From positions 767,852-831,851 of the forward strand of contig OZ025657.1 of assembly GCA_964019335.1 (NCBI GenBank): a DNA stretch of 64,000 bases, given 5' to 3'. The translations under genes were made by a program, and so were the position numbers. A model generated the notes under the pieces. The model made no database searches, had not been told where the DNA came from, and saw nothing but the letters and a program-made list of their open reading frames with translations. Below, piece by piece: positions 1 to 15,000 of this stretch. Each line of letters starts with the position of its first letter. Within the stretch, counting starts at the first letter, position 1. This DNA comes from Diplonema japonicum. Lineage: Eukaryota > Euglenozoa > Diplonemea > Diplonemida > Diplonemidae.

Positions 1-3000
1 ACTGCGACCTGACAGGTGTATTGTCGCACCAGTGGGACGCTGTGAAGTGTATGAGTACCGCAATGACAGAAAGCGCTTGTGAATCACGATGTACAAGTGC
101 GGGTGCTGTGTCTGGATCCAGCCCATGCATCGGTTATCAGTACTCCGCTCTGTCGAAGGAGGAGAAAGGCAGGAGTTTAGAGAGAGAGTTGACGGTGAAC
201 GCGCAGCGCATCGGTTGTACGAACCCTGGAGTGAACTGGGATACGACAGTGCTGAGCACAGTGTCCCAAGCGACAAGGATAGCGCTGCTGTTCGAGGCGT
301 GCAAGGCGGTGCGAGACAACAGCGGAGCGACAGCACAACAGACGGAAATGTGTTGTGGGAAAGATGCTTCAGGGGCACCGCTCCCGTGCACAGTGACACA
401 ATGTCAACCGCTGACACAGTGGGCGAAGACGTCATGCCCGGCAACACACCCCTTCGCCTATGTTGACGGGTCAACGGGAGATCACCAGTGCTGCTCTGAT
501 TCAACGTTGACAGGCACAAACGTGCAGGGGAGGAGCTGCACGCCTGGAAACTCCGTGAAATGCCCTGCCCTGCAAGCAGAAGACGCAGGGGGTAGCTACA
601 CAGTGAGCGTGACCTCAGCGATCCCGGGGAAGGCCGCAATCACAGCTATCTTCTGGGGAACGAAGGGAAGGGTTCCAGGAACTCACTGGGTGGCTCTCGC
701 AAGCGCCTCGGCGTCGGACTGTCCCACTGAACAAGCATGGGTACTAAGTGATCCACAGGGAGACGGGGATATCGTGGCTTGGCTGGCGTGCACGGTATCC
801 GGTGGGGCAGCCGATCAGGTGCAAGTAACTGGGCAGCAGTTCCGTTCGCAGTCTGTGCGTCCAGAGAGGATGTTCTTGGGGTGCTACGCGAGCGGGTCCT
901 CAGTGGCGTGGACGAGCCCAGTGATCCGTGCGACAGTTGATGCATGTGCTGAGTCATGCCTCGGGTTCGACTTCTGGTCCATGGGGTGTGCAAAGGCTGC
1001 AGGAACGTTTGAGTGCCGTTGTGGATCAGGGTCACTTTCAAACCCCCTGGAGCCGTACCTGTGCTGGGGGGGGAACTCCTCCGCAACATGCGACGGAGGC
1101 ACAGAGCAAGGGTCGCACGGAGACGTTACCTACGGGACAGGGGGAGACGCGACGATCGCAGTGTACGGAGCAAACACAAACACCACCCTCCAGGGACAGG
1201 TTCCGTGCACAGACTTCTACTCCTTCGATGAGAGGCGCTGCGAGTTGTTCATGGAGGGGCGAGACGTGGCGGATCAGATCCTGTATGCATCTGGCTACGA
1301 GGACTTCCAGCGCGGGCAGCGCGGGAATGACAACGGGCTGACGAATCAGTTGCTCACGGCAACAGCTGCAGTTGCGGGGTCCGGAACCACAATCTGTAAG
1401 AAAAGGGGTGCTACTTACAGGATGGGGAAGAAAGGTGATTACAGTATGCAGGTGTTTGGGCCTGTGCAGACACAAGCGGAGCTAAAATCGCCATGGCTGT
1501 TCCTCTCGAGCCTCTGGACATGTGCACCATTCAACGTAGCCCCAGTAAACCGCACAGCCGCGCAGCAGTGGAGTGGTAACGTGGAGGTTGGGCAGTGGTA
1601 CGTTGCGAAGGTGAACGCTCTGGAGAAGCGCTCGTCGTGGCCGTCTGCACCCCCGATGTTCACGGTGATTCAGAGGTACTCGGGGATGAACGGTGCCATC
1701 GCTCCGACGGACGCTCTGCTCGGATGCGGGGCGTCGTCTCCCGACGATGGTGAGGACTCGGATGCGGAGTGCACACCTGGGAAACCGTGCAACCCTACAT
1801 GCGGTGTGGTAGAGTTCAACGGAGCACTCCTGGAAGGTGAAGCAGGCCAGTGCTCGAGTCAAACGCTGCAGCTCTCAGCTACGTCACCAACGATCGCAGA
1901 ACCCGGGGTGTGCAGAGTTGCCATGGGATGCGTTGAGTTCCAGCTCACGGTACCTGCGGAGATCACCTCAGGAGATATTGTCCCTGCTGGGGCAGTTTTC
2001 TTTAAAGTAGTGTCGTCGGGGATCCCAAGTGGCTCAGGGACAGACCCATTGGACCAGATGACGACGCAAGGGGAGGAGGTGGAGTGGATGTTAACGGTAA
2101 GGGACTGCAACGGGATGGTGGTGAGAATCTGGTCCTCATCATCAGGTTCTGGTTCGGGGGCCCTCACGGGCACGTTGATGCCTGTGTGGAGCTCGAATGG
2201 GCTGTCATCACAACCCGAGTGGGCACCGAAGGGGTACCTTGGTGTATGTGATGAGTTGCAGTTCACGCTCTCGTCGCCGTCGCACCCTGTGAAGACGGTG
2301 CGTGCCCGCACAACTGTGATCCCAGCGAACCCTCACGAAGTGTCGATCGTACAGAACATCCCTGCATGCTTTGAGGCGTGCGATCCGGCGGTGGTGTTCG
2401 GCTGCTCGCGCCTCACCTGGTCGGTAGAGCTTCTCACGCAGGCGGGGACACGGGCGACGACAGCCGCCGGAGACAACGTACGCTGCATGGCATCCGTAGC
2501 GAGGCAGGACCCTGGTACTGGTGTGTGGAGTCCATCGCAGTTTGCTGTCGGGGCATCGATCGAAGCGACAACCACGAACGGATTTGCTTCATTCGAAGCT
2601 GCGTACACTGTACCAGGAAACATCAAGATCACAACTGTGTGTGAATGCTCGACATGTGCGATGGACGGGCGGTCAGTAGTGCTGGCTGGGGGAGCAGCAG
2701 GATCGACTGAAGTGCTTCCTGCGGCCCCATCTCAGCTTGCATGCACGCGGAGCCCGGATGCAGAAGCCGGTGTACTGGCAACAGCACCATTTCCAGTAGC
2801 AGTTGCTGTTCGCGATGCTTACGGAAACTCTGTCGGAGAACGAGTGGAAGGAATGAACCTCATGGTGACGGCATCAGGCCCTTCTGGTATACTTTCTGGG
2901 ACCGCTCGTTCTTATGCAGGGAGCTCGGGCGAGGCGCTGTGGCATGGATTGAGTTACAACAAAGCGGTGTCAATCTCGCTTCGCGTATCTGTGATGCGCC

Positions 3001-6000
3001 CTTTCCTCGGGGGGTCAAACGAGTGGAAATATGACGGGTGCTTCAACGATATGGATACAAACCCTCTCATCGGAGGGGCCTCGTGCGATAAGAGAGTGGT
3101 GCTCCCTGGGATGACACCGGAGATCTGTGCGAAGGAGTGCAGCATGTACCCCACCATGGCGATGACGTCCGCGAACCCGGGGGCTCCTGCCACGATTTGC
3201 ATGTGCTCGCGAGCGAAAACCCTCGTAGCATCGTATGGACGTGCGTCGCGATCGTACTGCGCGAACCCAGGGTGCGCAGGAGACACAAGCAAGCCATGCG
3301 GGGCAAAAGTGAACACCGATGGACGCTACGTTGCGGTGTACTACAGGGACACTCTGTACCCGCATCCGATCCCCCCCGTGCAGTGTCCAGGGTTCGATGT
3401 GCACCCAAATCGCCCTCACTCACTGCGCCTGGTAGGGCAACCTTGCTCAGACAGCGGGGAAGAAACCTATGAAGGGAGGTGCGGTCAATCGGACATGCCC
3501 GGGGCGTGCAAACAGGCGGCAGTTGGTCAGTCTCTAATTTTCAATGTAGATGTGCTAGACGCAGGAGGCAACCTTGCGGACACAGCAGGGCAGTACCAGC
3601 ACCTTGCAGCGAGTGACGGCAAGTGCCACTCCGTAGTGAGTGTGACTGAGGGCACAAAGGGCGGACTCACACCGACAGAGACGGCATGCAACGCAGCAAA
3701 CCCTCGGGATCCTCGCGTATCGCTGACGATTGCAGCAGCCGGAGACCCTGGGAGCTTCTCAAATGGGGGTCCGCGTTCCTACCGCTCGCTTGGATCTCAC
3801 CTGAGGTTTGTGGCAGCGTATACCAAGGCAGACTGCTTGGTAGTGAAAGCTGTGGCGGATGGGCTGCTGAGCACGAAAGTGTCGAACGAGTTGTGCTTCC
3901 ACGCAGGGCCCGTGACTACGATCGAGGTGACCGGAACACCAACAGAAGTGGCAGCGTTCGCACCGTTCCCCCCTTCACGGGCGACAGTGACAGACGCACT
4001 CGGGAACGTGGTGCGCTGGAGTAACGAAAGGGTACACATTTCGCCTCATGACGACGGGACGGAAGCCGGGGCGGACTCAGAGTGCTTGGATGCCGGACTT
4101 ACTCGATCGCTAAACAGTTTAAGCCTTCCAGGGAGAGTTGCACCCGACGGGTCGCAGTCGACAGAACCGTACCAGCCAACCGCTTTCCTCACAGCAGGGG
4201 AAACTACCTTTGGAGGGTTCACTTACCACGCACTGGAGGACGGGTTTTCGACGGAGTGCTTCCGTCTCATGGTGAGGTTGAAGAGGGACTCAGCGGTACC
4301 ACAAGTATACGGATGCTCACCTAGCGACTCGCTAGATCTGATCTCGAAGCTCTCTATCACTGAAGATGAATACAGCACGGTCGAAGGGTTGTCTGATAGG
4401 ATTGTGATCACAGGACCCAAGCTGGTACTACTGCAGCCGCAGTCAAACCCGCTAAAGGTGCGAGCTGGAGAGTTCTTCAACGTGCGGGTGTCAGTGACAC
4501 TTGGAGACGGGCGAAAATGTTGGGAAGGAGGAGTCGTGTGTGACATCAACTTCTCAGTGCGACTGGAGCAACTGAGCGGCCCAAGCAGAGTGTGCCAGAA
4601 GTGCAACAAGGACGTGGCAGCGAGCAGCGGTGACGTTGCTTCAATCAACTACTTAGACCGTAAAGTAGCGGGGACATACACTTATGCAATCTGGGCAAAG
4701 GCGGCAAGTGGGGGGAGCTTTGCCCCGATCTACCTCACGGTGATCGTGGTGCCAGACCAGCCGTACGCGCTGGAGTTCCTGTCCTGTCCAAAGAACAGCT
4801 TTCAGATGGAGACGCATATCGCAGGGAAGACCTTCGAGAGGAAGGTACAGGTGCAAGACAAGTATCGAAACCCGACAACTGGGTGGGAAAACCCAATTGT
4901 GCTCGCTGCAGAGTACCGCAGGGGGTCACTGAAGCTGCGGGAGTGGCAGTCGGCACCACCGACGGCAACAGCAACAACGTCTCCGACCGCGCTTTTCCAG
5001 GTTTCCATCACGCAGGCGCTGTTGGGAGACATGTATACAGTCGTTGCAACGTCGAGAGGGCTGTATACCCCGAAAGCAATCCAGCAGAGCGGGTCGCAGA
5101 TTGCACAGCTGGGTGGAAACACTGGGTCATCAGCGGTAGCTGCACCAGCGCCGAAACAGCTGGAACTCGCGCTCGCGCTGTGCCCGTACATCGCGGTGAA
5201 GCCAGACCGACCGGTGAAATGCAGGGCACGCATCGATGTTGGTAGCAAGGACCGCTCGATGCTGAAGGCAGGGTCAGACTTCATTGTGAAGGTGCAGTTT
5301 TTTGACCAGTATGACAATCTTATAACGCAGCAGCTGTCGCAGGCGGGGAGGGAGGCAACAGTTTCGCTACACGCACCTCCTAGCGGTGTGCAACCTAAGG
5401 GAAGGCTGCAAGGAATAACGAGGAGAGTCGTGACAGGGGCACAACTGGTGTTCCCGGGACTGTCTTACGAGAAGGCACCGGACACGATCACAGTTGCAGT
5501 TGCGGTTCCTGGAGTAGAAGAGATCGCTGCGTGCATGACCGAGCCCCTGCGCATCATCCCTGACGACCCAAGTGAGCTGAAGATTGTGGAAATCAAGGAG
5601 AAGACCGGGGGGAACGTAGCCAAACCAGCACTCGCAGCAATTGTTGGGCCCTCTGGTGGGGTAAGCGGCTCTCCGCTCTTTGCAGGGGAAAAGTTCTGCG
5701 TGGGGGTCGAGGTGCGTGATCGCTTTGGAAATGTGGTAGACGAAACGGACCCTGAGGTGAGGAAGCGCTACAGGGCAGCGACTTCGCAGGGACCTACGGG
5801 GATGATCCCGCCGTTTGTGCCGCGCCCTTTCGGCGGACTTGGGGGACCACCGGGATCCTTCAGTCCGGGAGTGGTCGAGCCGACCCCACCTGGAATACCG
5901 TCGCCTCCCGGCCTCAGTCTGCTGCAACTGTTGGGTGGGGGTCCACCTCCGAACCTTGTGCCGCCAGGTGGGCCTCCTGGGATTGGTGGTATCAGACCAC

Positions 6001-9000
6001 CACTTCCGCTTGGAGGAAGTGGCCCCCCGACGCCGCAACTGGTGCCGTCGAAACCCGCTATGCGTATAGTGAGACTGACGAGGAAGCAGTGCACACCAGA
6101 CGCTTGCAAGAGCGGGTCTGAAACGCTTAAGGGAACGACGAGCCTGTCGAGGCGGGACGGGAGATACAAGTTCTGTGAGATGTGGTACGAGCACTCTGAG
6201 TGTATCATTGTGAAAGCGTCGTCAGAAGGGCTGCGTCCGGACACAACACAAAAGATCTGTGTAGACCATGCAATCTGGGCCTCGCTGCAGTGCGATTCAG
6301 AAGTGAGAAGGGTACCGCAGTACCGTCCGATGGGCCAGTTCCTGGGTACGCTGAGGGACAGATATGGGAACTTAGTGACGAACTGCGCACGTGACTTTGC
6401 CGGGGGGTGCTCAATAAAAATACAAGAGATGGAGGAGGGTGACGGGTACACCCCGGGTGGCGCACTGACAAACCCCGGACTGCCATCGGGCCAGCTTGTT
6501 GCAACAACAACACCTCAGGGGAACCTCGAGGCGACAGCAGCGTCCGGAAGTCCATATGTCACTTTCAATAACCTCTACTACACAAGAGGACGTCCTCAGT
6601 CAGACCCACTCCGTCTAGAGCTAGCAGGGTCAGCCTCTGTGAGGGCAGCTTGTAGCGGTCCGGAAGCTTACCCGATTGTAGTTGTGGGACTGCGCATCTT
6701 GTGCGTTGACTCACCTGCGGAGGTGACAGCGGGAGAGGAGTTCATGGTGTCAGGAGAGGTAAGCTATTGGAATGCGACAACGGACTCATTTAAAAAGGTG
6801 ACATGTCCCGGAAACAGACAATGCGAAACGAAATCGTTCCTCTCGGCAACGGGATCATCGAGCCCAAAAGAAGAGCAGCGCTTCAACCTGCGCAACGGGG
6901 CGAGCGGTGTGCCAACGGCAGTTCCGGGCTGCTCTGCGTTCGGAACGGAGGCAACGTGCACGGCATCAGGCTTCCCTGAGTGCAGCTGGGCGACGCGCAT
7001 GAAGTACCCGTTTGACATGAACACGGGAGCGGCATGTCAAAGCTCAAGTTTGACAGGTGTGATGGCATCGGCTGGTGAAGTGGAATTCCTGAACTTGCGC
7101 TTCCACCGCACAGGGACTGTGACGCCTGTTATCACACCGCGCTCACCGACGGTGAGCACGCAAGCGTGGATCGCAGGGCTGCCAGTCCCTACTTCAGACG
7201 AAGAGGATGAAGCTCCGCCAGGAGAGTGCCCACCGCTGAAAGTGGTGGCTGATACGGCCTATGAGCTCTGCATGGGATCGACGATTGGGGTAGGGAATGC
7301 TCCAGCTCCCGCGGCAGGAACAGGGTTGCTGCTCGCAGTAGGGTTCCAGAGTGCTCCGTTCTCCATTGTACAAGGGCTTCTGTCGAGGCAACTGTGTTCT
7401 GCGGAGTGTAAGACGCGCGTGAGGTGCAGGCGATGGACGTACACTCAAGACGAAAATTGCGAACTCAGGGATGCAACATCTGATACTGCAACGGTGGCAC
7501 CAGGAGCGGTTAGCGGCTGCAGTGTTAACTACGTGGCAGATGCAGTGTGTGCAAGCGCAGTCCCCGCTGGTGGGTGTGAGAAATGCGTTGCGAACCCAGT
7601 TGGGTCGTGCGGAACTTGCCCTCCGTCAACGGTGCTGGCAGGGCAGCCACTCACTTTCGCAGCACGCGTGCACGATATGTTTGGGAACCTCCTGGACGAG
7701 CGACACACAAAGAAGGTTGAAGTAACGTGTCGCGCAACGTCAGGGCCGAGGCGCAACCCCATGTACGAGGCGCGGCTGTATCCATGGGGCACAATGAAGT
7801 TGCTCTCAGCACAGTTCGAGGATGGGACCCTTGGGATTGCTTCAACTGTGACACCAAAGATCAAGGTAACGGGGACCTACGGAATTACTTGTTGGGCAGA
7901 TGTGTGGGAAACAGATGGGACGATCCGCTCCGGGTTGCCTGCAGAGACAAACCCTGAAGAGGAAGGTGGAGTGGTGTGGACACCCGTTCTGAACAGGCAG
8001 TCGTACGATGTGGGGGAGAGCACCTTTGATCGTCTCTTGGAGTCAGCCCCGAACAACATTCTGAAGAGGGCATGCCCAGGGTGCCCTGGGCGCTTGCATC
8101 GTGAGATCTACATGCGCCGCTACACGGCACCCGCGGAGGGGACTACCTCCGTCTACGAGATGGTGAAGAGCCGCTGGACCGGGGGTGCAGACCCAGTCCC
8201 CAGAAATGTACTTGGGGTAGACTTCAAGCTCTACTCCACCTACGAGGACGCCCTAGCGGGGACAAACGATTGGACCTACTGCACGTCGGGGGAAGAGGCG
8301 ATTTGCCAGGCTTTCAGCGGGAGCGAGACTGCGTGCAACGGTGCGCGCTTCTGCTCGTACAACACAACGACAACGGAATGCAGTTCTATCGAAGTAGGGT
8401 TCCCCGGGTGGTGTGACGTGTTCCAGTCGGACAATGACGGGAACTGGAATTCATGGGAGTCGGAGGCTTCCGATGCCACGGTTGCAGGGGATGTGACTTT
8501 CTACATAGAGACGGCACCCGGGTGCTCCGAGGTAGACGGGAAACCGCTGGGAACAAGAAGGGAAACCGTGGGTCCCGCAGGCTCGCTCATGGAGTGTGTC
8601 GCGATGGTGAAGCAAATGTACCACGGGTTAAGCCAAGAGGAAGCGGCTGGGGCGTCGTGGGTAGACAACAAATGCTTTGCAGAGTTCATTGTGTCGTCAG
8701 GCTCGAGGACGGCAGGGTGGGCCACGGATACGGCAACCCCGTCGGCATGGAGGTCGTGCCAGTTCATCCAGGTGGAAGAGGCAACGTACTACCCAGGGAC
8801 AGGAAACTGCCATTGTGAAGACGAGCGCTTGCAGACAAGGTTAAGGTGCCCGTGCTTTGCACCGCCGCCCAGCGACCCGAGGCTGCGCAAAGAATGCGGA
8901 GTGGAAGTGCTGCCGGCAGCAGCGGACCACCTAGAGTGCTTGGTGCGCTCGCCCGACGTATTCGCAGGAGAAGATATGTCTGTCGTGGTGTCGGTGAGGG

Positions 9001-12000
9001 ACCGCTTCTCGAATAGGAAGACTGGTCTCTTCGGAAACTCAGTGTGGGTCACCACAGAGGGGCCAGCGGAGAATGGTGGTTTAGTGCCGATTATGCCGAA
9101 TGCACCTTTGGAAGCCGGTGTTGCGGACATTACACTGCAGTACCACACTGCCGGAACCGTGACTATCCGGGTGGCAACAGACTTGACAGGTTTGGCAGGG
9201 AGGCCGTTTTCTTGCCCCGCAAAAGTGTTAAACATCGGGATATGTCCGCCGTGGAAGGTGTCGTGTGGGGGCATCCGTCCGCTGTGCTGCGCAGAAAAGC
9301 GACCTTGCCCTGGTGCGAACATGATGGCTACTTGTCCCGGAGACATGACACGCCTTGCGTTCCTATCGGAGCCGAAAGAAGTGCCTTGCGAAGATGATGG
9401 ACACATCACGTCGGAGAGGCGCTTCCCAACGATCAAAATCGGAGTGTTTGACGGCCACAACAACCTGAAGAAGCTGACGGCAGTGAATGTGACGCTGGCA
9501 GTCGCAACTGACGGGCCTGAGGGTGTTCTCCCGACAGGAAAACTGAGTGGGACACTTTCAAAGCTGACAGTGGGTGGTGTCGCAACTTTCGACGACATTT
9601 CATATGATGTAGCAGAGGTGATCCGATTGAAGGCCGGAGCGATCGAGAAGGATGCGGTGGTGTCAGGAGCCACACTGCGTCTGCAGATGAGGTCCGCGAA
9701 CATCGTGCGAGTGTGTCCTGGTGATATTTGCCGCCTTGTAGTGGAGCAGGCCCCCGCAACGTGCACGTTTGATGTTGTCAGCGCAGACCCCGTCGTAGTG
9801 AGGGCAGAGGACCGCGCAGGAAATTCCCTCCTTCCTTTCCAAACAGAGGACTGTCAGATCACCCTGTCGGTTGCTAGGTCAAACAAGGTCACGCAGTCGT
9901 CTCAGGTGAACGACCCATCGAGCATCCAGGACGACCCGCTTCAATGGCAGCGCCTAGCAGATGCTGTACCCACGGCGCAAAATGACGAACAGTTACTCCA
10001 AGAAGAGCTTTTAGAGAGGGCTCTGTACATGCACTCCGTTTCTCGCGAATCGGACGAGTCATTCGTGGTGTACGGGGGTGCTACGGTGCTTCCTGGCCTG
10101 GGGAAGACAGTAACGACAGAAGTGCTCGCAGCAAGGCCATCGTTCCTCCCGAACGGTGCACCCAGTCTGCGTGGGACTGCGTGGAGATTCAACATGCGCG
10201 AGCGGAAGTGGATGAAACTATGGAGCCCACCAACGGATTCGAGCGGCGCAGGCACGGAATACCCTGCAGCGAGGTTCGCACATGTTTCCGTGGCAGTGAG
10301 CTCAAGCACTGGGTCCAGGGAAACCTATTTGTTTGTATTCGGGGGAAGGACTGAGTCGGCTACATGCTGCAGCAACGAGCTCTGGAGGTTCGGCCCTCTC
10401 TACAACGGGAGCAGCGAGATGCTGTCCGACTCGCCGATGTGGGAGAAGCTGGACGTGTCTGGAGGGCCAGTTGGAGCAATCCATATGGCCCACTCCACGG
10501 GGGTTGCGCATGGGCAGAAGTTGTACGTATTCAGCGGGATTGGTGGGGACAACACAGTTGACATGGCGAACGCGCCGGTCGCAGGCGGTGGTCTCGGGAG
10601 CAACCAGCTATTCTCAGTAGACCTGCAAGCAGCGCTCGGGACGAGCGTGGCGGGGGTAAAGCTTAACTGGCAGAGAGTGAAGCTTTCGACATCGTCGCCT
10701 CTTCCGCGTGGTCGTGTACAGGCCTCATCGGTCCTCCACGAAGGGAAATGGTACGTGGTGGGCGGGGCGTTCTGGCCTAGCTCAACATCGAGGGCAACAC
10801 CGACTGGTGAGGTGTGGTCGCTCGACCTGGAGGAGATTACGTCGTCCGGAATTGGGATGTGGAGACTGGAGAACGGAGTCGGGCCTGCGATGGCAGGCGG
10901 GGCAGTCGCGCTTGATCCTCTCCGTGGTCAGATCCTGGTCTTCGGGGGCTCAAGCTCAGTGACCGGCCAGTTTGGGGCAAAGGTAGCAGCGAAGTCGTCG
11001 GCGGATGTGCAACGCTTCGATCTGGAGAAGCAACGCTGGTTGACAGCACCTGACAACGGACTAACAGTTGGGATGGCGGGGTGCACATCACGCGCAGGAC
11101 TTGTGTGGAGTGGTTGGAATGTAACGACAACCGGCGAGTCGGACGATGGCACACCAAACTTCCTGACCCGGTGCGGCATGAAGGATGAAACGGGCTGCAA
11201 GGTAGGAGCAGCAACATGCTCAGCGCAGTCCACTCAGGTGGCATGCCTAGCTGCGGCAAATGCCACAGATGGGTGGCTGTGCGGCTGGGACGCGATGCTG
11301 GAAACGTGCGTTGAGGGGTGCGTTTGGAAAGTAGGTGGAGACACGGACACAGGCGTGGTCCCTGCAAAGCGCACCTTTGCAGCTCAGGCTACCGGTCAAG
11401 TGTACATGGATCCTGCTGATGGACAGACCAAAGTCTACTTCTTCGGTGGAGCAGCTGCCCCCTCACCTGAGTCGTCGATTCTGTGCCGAGACTACACGGT
11501 GACGAACATCCGAACAAACACCGAGGTGGCGATCTACTGTGCTGGAGACTCGGAAGTGTGGACGCTTGGTCCGCTGGCACGTGCGAACAGCGACCCTTAC
11601 AAGAGACACGCTTGGGATACGTTGCCGTTTGGCCAAGCCTGCAAAGACCCGGATGCAATGGCAACCGGAAGCAACTGCGGAAAGGTCGGTTGGAGATCCA
11701 GAAGGAAATGCGAACGAACGACGGCTGCGGATGGAATCGCTGTATGTGTGTGGACGGGTCAGACCGGGTTCGCCGAGGAGCAGTGTGATGCCGTAGACGG
11801 GGCTGGGTGTGCAACTCTCAGTGGGGCAAGGTCGAGGATCGAAGACTCGACGGCAGAGTTTGACCAGGTGGCGGTGAGTTCTGTACGAGCCCTCCCTGGG
11901 GATTACCAGTACTGTGCTGGAAAGGACGCTGCCAACACAGACAAGTGCGACGCGCTGGCAACGGAGGCGCAATGCATCGCTGACGCTGACTGCCACTGGC

Positions 12001-15000
12001 AGGTGAGTTCGTTAACGAGGCAAATGGCAGTGCAGCTGCAAGCGACAGTGAAGTGCTCGAGGCCTCGCCCTCGAAGCCCATGCCCGACTGTGCAGCCCGT
12101 GTTGCTTCCGCTGGTTAGGTGTGCAAGGTGCCAACTTACAGTGATGCCTGGAGCGACTCCGCGGACAGGTCCAAGGTCTGCTCTTGCAGGGAAGCATTTC
12201 ATCGGAGGCACCGGCAACGATGCATCACCATTTGGTAACTTACACGGAACTGGTCCGGTCGAGGTGGGGGTGACCGGTCCGCTTGGAAGGAAACTGAATG
12301 CGGACGACTTGACGGAGGTCATTGGGGGCACAGGGATCAGGTTGAGGATGGTGCGATTCTCGCCACCGACTGCATCTGTATCGGCAGATCCGCTGCCACC
12401 CCTGGACGTGGTTGACGACAGTGTGACTCTCGGGGACGGTGTTACGAAGGTGCCTGGAGCAATCTTCAACTCGGTGAACTGGAGCATTAGCAATGCGCCG
12501 TCAGCTGCGTGGATCCTCGCAGAACACGACAATGGGGTGTGCCAGGACAGTCAACCGTGGCCGTTGAATGTGGTTCCTGACGAAGCGTGCGACTGGATAA
12601 TCTCACAGAGAAGGACAGTGAGGGCGGGAGAAGCATTTTCTGTGAACGTACTGCTGCAGGACACTCTTGGAAACATTGCCTACTGTGGCGTGCAACAGGA
12701 TGCATGGAGGAAGCCGGTGAAAGGCGGGCGCGTTCTAAGGTCGTCTTCGCTGGTCCCAGACTGGGAAGGGTGCAAAAAGCTCTGTGATGACAACGCTAGG
12801 TGCATAATGTGGAACTACGCGGCAGATGACGTAGAGGTGTCCGTTGCAGCAGGGAAAGAGCTTGTACCCGCAAAGACATGCAAGCTATACCGCGGGGTCG
12901 GGAAGATCGAGCTGAACGGATGGATGCGCGTCGAAGGAGCGGTGACTGGTGTCCCCGGAACTATCCCGTGCCCGGAGGGGGCTTACCTGAAGATGGAAGC
13001 AGCAGCTTCATCGTCGATAAAAACAGGAGAAGTGACGCCACCACAGGGCCAGCTCTTCTCGGAGAAGCATGGGCTAGGGGAGTCTGTGTGTTACTTGTCA
13101 GAAACCTTGGAGGGGCTGGAGGCAAATACCAAGGAACAGTGCCTGCAGTGCTGCCGAAAGAATGGGCAGCCGTACCTCGTGGAACACTGGAACCCAGCGG
13201 ACGAGACGTACGTGTGCGGGTGCTCAGGGGCAGGTACAAGTGGAGACTGGACAGAAGCAACAAAGTGCTTCGGCGAAGCAGCTGAGGGACTTGGACGCTA
13301 CATCACCGTGTCAGAAGTAATCAAAGAATTCCGAGAGAAGATAGACAACCACGCACTAACTTACGACACGTTGTGGCACAACCGAGCCGAGTCAATAGTA
13401 CTGCTGTTCGAACACACTGTGAGAATTGACTGTCCTGTGCGTTTCTCGCAGGAGATCGTGGTTACGCCGGGAGATCCGCACCACCTGAACCGTGTGGAGG
13501 CTCCAACAAAAGTGTACGCTAGCCTTTGCGGGCCCGACGAGGCATTTGAAATATCATTTGAGATCGTGGACTTCTGGAACAACCGCGTGAAGGTTGGCCA
13601 CAACATGGTGCTCCAGCTGCACGAAGGAACGGGCTACCTGGATGGCGAGGTGGTACAGTCCGTTGCGGGGCTAGTGAAGTTCACAGTAGAGTACTCTGTG
13701 GCAGAGAGCATTGTGCTGCAAGCGGTAGATCTGGATATCTCAGGGGGTGGGGAGGAAGAAGAAGAACAGGAAGAAGCGGCGGAGGCGCTGGAGCTCAGTG
13801 CAAATGCACCGAAGTGTTTGGAGAATTGCTATGGAAACAGCTGCAAGAATCCAACCCCAAGCAGGTGCTGCAAACTAAGCGCACGGATTGAAGTGCTCTC
13901 CGGGCCAGCCTCGAAATTGGTGACGACAAAGCAGCCGCCACCTAAAGCCAGGAGTTACGCAGGCGGTGAATGCTCTTCGTTCTGGTATGAAGTGGAGCTG
14001 CAGGACATGTGCGGGAACCCGGTGACGGCAAAGACAAGCGGAAAATACGCACCAGCCTACGCAGATGCTGAGCTGGAGATCTCGGTCGGAACGCAGAATC
14101 CAGAGCTGTACGACGTGGAGGAGGGAGAGGGACCACGTGACGTGCACGGCATATTGAGTGATCTCGTTCTTAGGGATGGTAAAGCAAAGATCGAGGCGAC
14201 GCACTCGCGTGCAGATTGCGGGGTCTCGATGACGGTGTCCGTGGGTGGTGCCGCAGGGGCAACTATTCAGCCTGCTATGCCAAACGAGGTGTGTGTAAGA
14301 CACTGCGTACCAGACCGTCTGCGCATCGTGGAGCCAGCATCGTGCCACGATACGACACTTGAAGCGCTGGCAGTGACTGGGGCAGCTTACACCATGTCGC
14401 CTATCGAGGTGGTGGTGTTGGATGGTGATGACAACTTGTGTGACACAGAGAACCCCATACTAAGTCGCAGGATCGGATGTTACAAGGACCAAGCTGGGAC
14501 GGCGATGCCGAACCCCATGCTGATCCCAGAGGCGGACTTCTCGATTGAGGCGTGCATGAAGGCATGCTCGAGTGGCGGCTTTGACCACTTTGGTTTGCAA
14601 CAGGGGAGCCTTTGCTACTGCGGGAGCGGTACCGAGTACGCAAAGTATGGAGAAAACGAGGAAACTGATTGTGGGACACCGTGTTCAGGTGGGATGGACC
14701 ACAACTGCGGGGGAGAGAACGCAAACGCGGTGTACCAGATCATGACTTCATACGCTGTAGTGCAACTGAACGCCCGTGATTACCGTCTGTACGGTGGTGG
14801 GGTACTGGACCCACGTGCAACAGAAGACTCGACGGCAGGGAACGGTGGCGAGCTCGTTGGGGAGCTTACATCGCCGACAGTGGCAGGAGAGGCGGTTCTG
14901 GATAACGCAGTGTGGGTTCCGGATGCTGGAGCGACGAGGCGCGCATGCAAGCAGAACCCGCTTGGAAACGAGAACTGCACAGGTCAGATCACGATTCAGG